Shown: in pieces, positions 61,049 to 64,000 of the stretch | Position numbering within the stretch: the first letter of the stretch is position 1 | How the letters are laid out: every line of letters begins with the position of its first letter | From: Amaricoccus macauensis_A | GTDB taxonomy: Bacteria; Pseudomonadota; Alphaproteobacteria; Rhodobacterales; Rhodobacteraceae | Direction of reading: 5' to 3' | DNA: 64,000 nt | Assembly: GCF_049800915.1 (NCBI RefSeq) | Contig: NZ_JBNAFY010000001.1 | Span: 620,001 to 684,000, forward strand | Program-made: the position numbers and the translations under genes | The notes under the pieces: generated by a model | Told to the model about the DNA's origin: nothing | Databases searched by the model: none | The model's input: the letters and a program-made list of their open reading frames with translations, nothing else

Positions 61049-62143
61049 TTACAGAGAGCGCCACGCCTTGTCTCGCGAGGACTCGATCGCGGCCTGGACA
61101 ACGCGATTGACTTCAAGTCCGTCGCGGAAAGTTGGCCAGATTGCTTCGCCGGTTTCGATGGCACACAGGAAGTCCCGGGCCTCGATGATGATCTGATCTT
61201 GGTATCCCGTCCCGTGGCCGGGTCCGAGACAAAACGGCTCGTAGTCAGGGTGGGCGGGGCCCGTCAAGATCTTGCGGAACCCGCGCTCGGCTTCCGGACC
61301 TTCGGCCAGATAAAGCCAGACGGCGTTCTGGTCTTCCTGATCGAAGCGGATTGCGCCCTTTGTCCCCATGATTTCATAGGCATAGCCCATCTTCCGGCCG
61401 GTCGCGACACGGCTGAAAAATAAGTGGCCCATAGCCCCATTGGAGAAGCGGCACATCATCTGCGCCTGGTCATCGTTGGTGACCGTACCGCCTGGACGCT
61501 CCGAATGAACGGTTTCGACTTCGGCAACGAGGCTTTCGACCTGTCCGACAAGGGCGAGGGCTGCGTTGATCATATGAGGCGCAAGATCGCCCATCGTTCC
61601 GTTCGCCATCCCAGTGGTGCGCCACGAGGCAGGGGATTCCGGGTCAGAATAGAAATCTTCGGTATGCTCACCGCGAAACCAGGTGACGGTTCCAATTCTC
61701 CCGGATGCTATGAGATTACGCGCAAAACGGCTCGCAGGGGTGCGGATGTAATTGTAGGCAACCATGTTTGCAACGCCACTGGCCTCTGCGGCTGCAACCA
61801 TGTCTTCTGCTTCTTCCAGTGTCGCGCCCATGGGTTTTTCGCACAGGACCGGCTTGCCGGCGGCGAAGGCGGCTTCGGCGATTTCCTTGTGCAGTTCTTG
61901 AGGCGTAGCAATAACGATCGCTTCGACCGCAGGATCGGCCACAAGCTTGCGCCAGTCCGCAGTAGCCCGCGCGAAACCGTATGCCTTCCGGTAGCGTTCG
62001 GCTGACTCCGGCGAACTGGCGCAGATCATTTCAAGCCGGGGGCGTAGCTTGGTGTTGAACACGGCACCGACGGAAGACATGGCCACCGAATGAGCCTTTC
62101 CCATATAGCCCCCGCCGAGAATGCCAATTCCGATCTCCGGCAT
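61049..62143 (-). CDS. Gfo/Idh/MocA family oxidoreductase (IolG-like)
   Basis: A 364-aa dehydrogenase: GIGILGGGYMGKAHS nucleotide loop, CEKPMGATLEEAE with catalytic Lys, and AYNYIRTPA. GGAGGAAG precedes ATG 62143. First gene of the minus-strand operon; an operator lies 28 bases upstream of its start. Likely substrate an inositol or related sugar. Confidence 0.9.
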   Translation of the reverse strand: MPEIGIGILGGGYMGKAHSVAMSSVGAVFNTKLRPRLEMICASSPESAERYRKAYGFARATADWRKLVADPAVEAIVIATPQELHKEIAEAAFAAGKPVLCEKPMGATLEEAEDMVAAAEASGVANMVAYNYIRTPASRFARNLIASGRIGTVTWFRGEHTEDFYSDPESPASWRTTGMANGTMGDLAPHMINAALALVGQVESLVAEVETVHSERPGGTVTNDDQAQMMCRFSNGAMGHLFFSRVATGRKMGYAYEIMGTKGAIRFDQEDQNAVWLYLAEGPEAERGFRKILTGPAHPDYEPFCLGPGHGTGYQDQIIIEARDFLCAIETGEAIWPTFRDGLEVNRVVQAAIESSRDKAWRSL

Positions 62144-62170
62144 CGCGATCTTCCTCCCCCTAATTTCGGT

Positions 62171-62186
62171 TTGCAACCGGTTGCAA
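62171..62186. promoter_or_regulatory. LacI-type operator in the iol divergent promoter
   Basis: TTGCAACCGGTTGCAA is a perfect 16-bp palindrome, 28 bases from the iolG-like start and 84 from the iolD start. Its half-sites match those before the LacI gene at 57817. Confidence 0.75.
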
Positions 62187-62270
62187 AAGTAGTATCCTGC
62201 GAATCAACATTCGGCAAGACTCAATCTTGGGAGCTGAAGCCGAAAAGTAAGACTGAAGGGGAGCGAACGC

Positions 62271-64000
62271 ATGAGCCAGGAAACCATTCGGCTGACGACG
62301 GCGCAGGCCATCATTAGATGGCTTGCCGCGCAGCATATCGAGATCGACGGTCGCGAATATCGTCTGTGTGGCGGTGGTTTCGGTATTTTCGGCCACGGCA
62401 ACGTGACGTGCCTCGGCGAAGCGCTCAACGATTACCAGACAGAGCTTCCTCTCTACCGGGGTCAGAACGAGCAGAGCATGGGGTTCGCTGCGGCCGCCTA
62501 TTCCAAGCAGTGGCTGCGCCAGCGTTTCATGTTCTGCACCGCCTCCGCGGGCCCGGGTACCACGAACCTTCTCACGTCAGCCGCACTCGCCCATGCAAAC
62601 CGTCTGCCCATGTTGCTTCTCTGCGGCGATGCGTTTGTAACCCGCCTTCCGGACCCGGTGCTCCAGCAACTCGAGCATTTCGGCAACCCCTCACTGGGTG
62701 TAAACGACGCCTTCAAGGCGGTGAGCCGGTACTGGGATCGGATCACGCACCCGGCTCAGATCATCCAGTCTTTGCCCGCAGCTCTCTCCACAATGCTGGA
62801 CCCTGCCGATTGCGGACCGGCTTTCATAGGTCTTCCTCAGGATGTTCAGGGCTGGACCTATAATTACCCGGTCGTGCTCTTCGAGAGGAAGATCCATCGT
62901 ATCCGTCGCATTTCACCCGATGCGGCGGAAGTGGCGGGTGCCGCCGAACTTCTTCGGGCTGCTGAACGTCCGATGATCATCGCGGGCGGCGGTGTGCAAT
63001 ACTCAGGTGCCGTGAGGGAACTGACCGCGTTTGCCGAGGCGCATGCGATCCCGGTGGTCGAGACCATCGCAGGCCGGGCCAACCTCGTGGCAACGCACCC
63101 CCTCAATATCGGTCCCATCGGTGTGACAGGGTCCGACAGTGCCAATGCCATCGCGGAAAAGGCGGATGTGATCTTAGCTGTAGGCACTAGGTTGCAGGAT
63201 TTCACGACCGGTTCCTGGACCGCGTTTGCGCAGGACGCACGTTTCGTCTCGATCAATGCCGCGCGCCACGATGCCGGAAAGCACCTCTCCATGCCGGTCG
63301 TGGGGGATGCAAAGCTTGCGCTCAATGCACTGGGTGCGGAGATGACGGGCTACAAGACGCCGGAGAGCTGGACCCAATATGCTCAAGAGGAACGGCGGAC
63401 CTGGGATGCCTATGTCGCGGACAATGTAAGCCACGGCAACCGGCCGAACTCCTACGCTCAGGCCATTGGAGCGGTAAACGCTATCTGTGATACGCGAGAC
63501 AGAGTTGTCGCGGCCGCCGGTGGTCTGCCCGCCGAGGTCGCGGCGAACTGGCGCACGCTCGATGTGGGAACAGTCGATATTGAATTCGGCTTCTCCTGCA
63601 TGGGTTACGAGATCGCAGGGGGCTGGGGTGCCCGCATTGCTCAAGCCGAGCGCGAGCCCGACAAGGACACGATCGTCTTCGTGGGCGACGGATCCTACAT
63701 GCTGATGAATTCGGACATCTATTCGTCCGTTCTCAGTCGCAAGAAGCTGATCATACTTGTGCTCGACAATGGCGGGTTCGCGGTGATCAACAAGCTGCAG
63801 AACAACACGGGCAATGAGAGCTTCAACAACCTTCTTGCCGATTGCCCAACCATTCCCGAGCCGTTCGGCGTGGATTTCGAGGCGCATGCTGCGGCAATGG
63901 GGGCCCAGACGGAGACCGTGGCCAATGTCGAGGGGCTTGCCGAAGCGTTCCGGCGCGCGAAGGCCAGCGACAAGACCTGCGTGATCTGCATGGCTGTCGA
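62271..64000 (+). CDS. iolD: 3D-(3,5/4)-trihydroxycyclohexane-1,2-dione hydrolase (3' end outside)
   Basis: IolD, a thiamine-diphosphate enzyme that opens the inositol-derived ring. 576 codons are in the window and the gene runs off the end. Visible: TPP-binding N-domain (RGQNEQSMGFAAAAYSKQ, SAGPGTTNLLT), central domain with AGGGVQYS, and the GDGSYMLMN TPP motif near the C-terminal part. GAAGGGGAG precedes ATG 62271. Divergent from the IolG-like gene. Confidence 0.93.
   Translation, partial: MSQETIRLTTAQAIIRWLAAQHIEIDGREYRLCGGGFGIFGHGNVTCLGEALNDYQTELPLYRGQNEQSMGFAAAAYSKQWLRQRFMFCTASAGPGTTNLLTSAALAHANRLPMLLLCGDAFVTRLPDPVLQQLEHFGNPSLGVNDAFKAVSRYWDRITHPAQIIQSLPAALSTMLDPADCGPAFIGLPQDVQGWTYNYPVVLFERKIHRIRRISPDAAEVAGAAELLRAAERPMIIAGGGVQYSGAVRELTAFAEAHAIPVVETIAGRANLVATHPLNIGPIGVTGSDSANAIAEKADVILAVGTRLQDFTTGSWTAFAQDARFVSINAARHDAGKHLSMPVVGDAKLALNALGAEMTGYKTPESWTQYAQEERRTWDAYVADNVSHGNRPNSYAQAIGAVNAICDTRDRVVAAAGGLPAEVAANWRTLDVGTVDIEFGFSCMGYEIAGGWGARIAQAEREPDKDTIVFVGDGSYMLMNSDIYSSVLSRKKLIILVLDNGGFAVINKLQNNTGNESFNNLLADCPTIPEPFGVDFEAHAAAMGAQTETVANVEGLAEAFRRAKASDKTCVICMAV

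Overview
The window is a GC-rich stretch of alphaproteobacterial chromosome. Gene content and order point to the Rhodobacteraceae (Roseobacter group): rpsT-dnaA-dnaN-recF in a row, purC-purS-purQ, ubiE-ubiB divergent from mutM, the alphaproteobacterial F1 inhibitor zeta subunit, and several small DUF1127-type proteins. It looks like ordinary chromosome; I see no insertion sequence, prophage, CRISPR array, rRNA or tRNA.

Layout. 1-7.2 kb: a cut methyltransferase, trxA, a LOG-family protein, an exported dienelactone-hydrolase-like enzyme, a membrane-tethered LuxR-type regulator divergent from a frameshifted calcium-binding (RTX) protein, dapD, a small stress membrane protein and a NUDIX hydrolase. 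7.4-17.1 kb: one codirectional polyamine block, puuA1-puuB1-potFGHI-puuA2-puuB2, with a gamma-glutamylpolyamine synthetase/oxidase pair on each side of a spermidine/putrescine ABC importer. 17.2-21.7 kb: a LysM/BON (Kbp-like) protein, an AhpD-like protein, a lone Lrp ligand-binding domain, the urease accessory genes ureE-(yrhK)-ureF-(DUF1127)-ureG without the urease structural genes, and gfa. 22-25 kb: a radical SAM protein, a corrinoid-binding protein and its usual DUF1638 partner. 25-28 kb: a DctB/DctD-type two-component pair whose regulator lacks the sigma-54 contact loop. 28-36 kb: purQ, purS, purC, the ATP synthase zeta subunit, GNAT, a homocysteine methyltransferase with a divergent TetR regulator, CorA, TspO, purB. 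36-40 kb: a VapBC toxin-antitoxin pair and a ygiC/ygiB (glutathionylspermidine-synthase-like/DUF1190) pair. 40-49.6 kb: ubiB, ubiE, mutM, enoyl-CoA hydratase, rpsT, dnaA, dnaN, recF. 49.7-57.5 kb: a Kef-type antiporter, pyruvate carboxylase, a patatin-like phospholipase and a thermonuclease. 57.8-64 kb: a LacI regulator and an inositol-type catabolic cluster (two Gfo/Idh/MocA dehydrogenases, an IolE-like TIM-barrel protein, and iolD running off the end).

Most notable: (1) between ubiE and ubiB the ubiB translation start has been tandemly copied with a 32-bp period, giving two 10-codon mini-ORFs whose stops overlap the next start, a possible translational relay; (2) the DctD-like activator has no GAFTGA; (3) a TTGCAA-type palindrome links the LacI gene with the iolG/iolD divergent promoter; (4) urease accessory genes stand without structural genes and are interleaved with YrhK and DUF1127 genes; (5) one surplus G in a G run breaks the RTX protein; (6) an 11-bp phased CATAT repeat next to a perfect 12-bp hairpin lies between two convergent genes.
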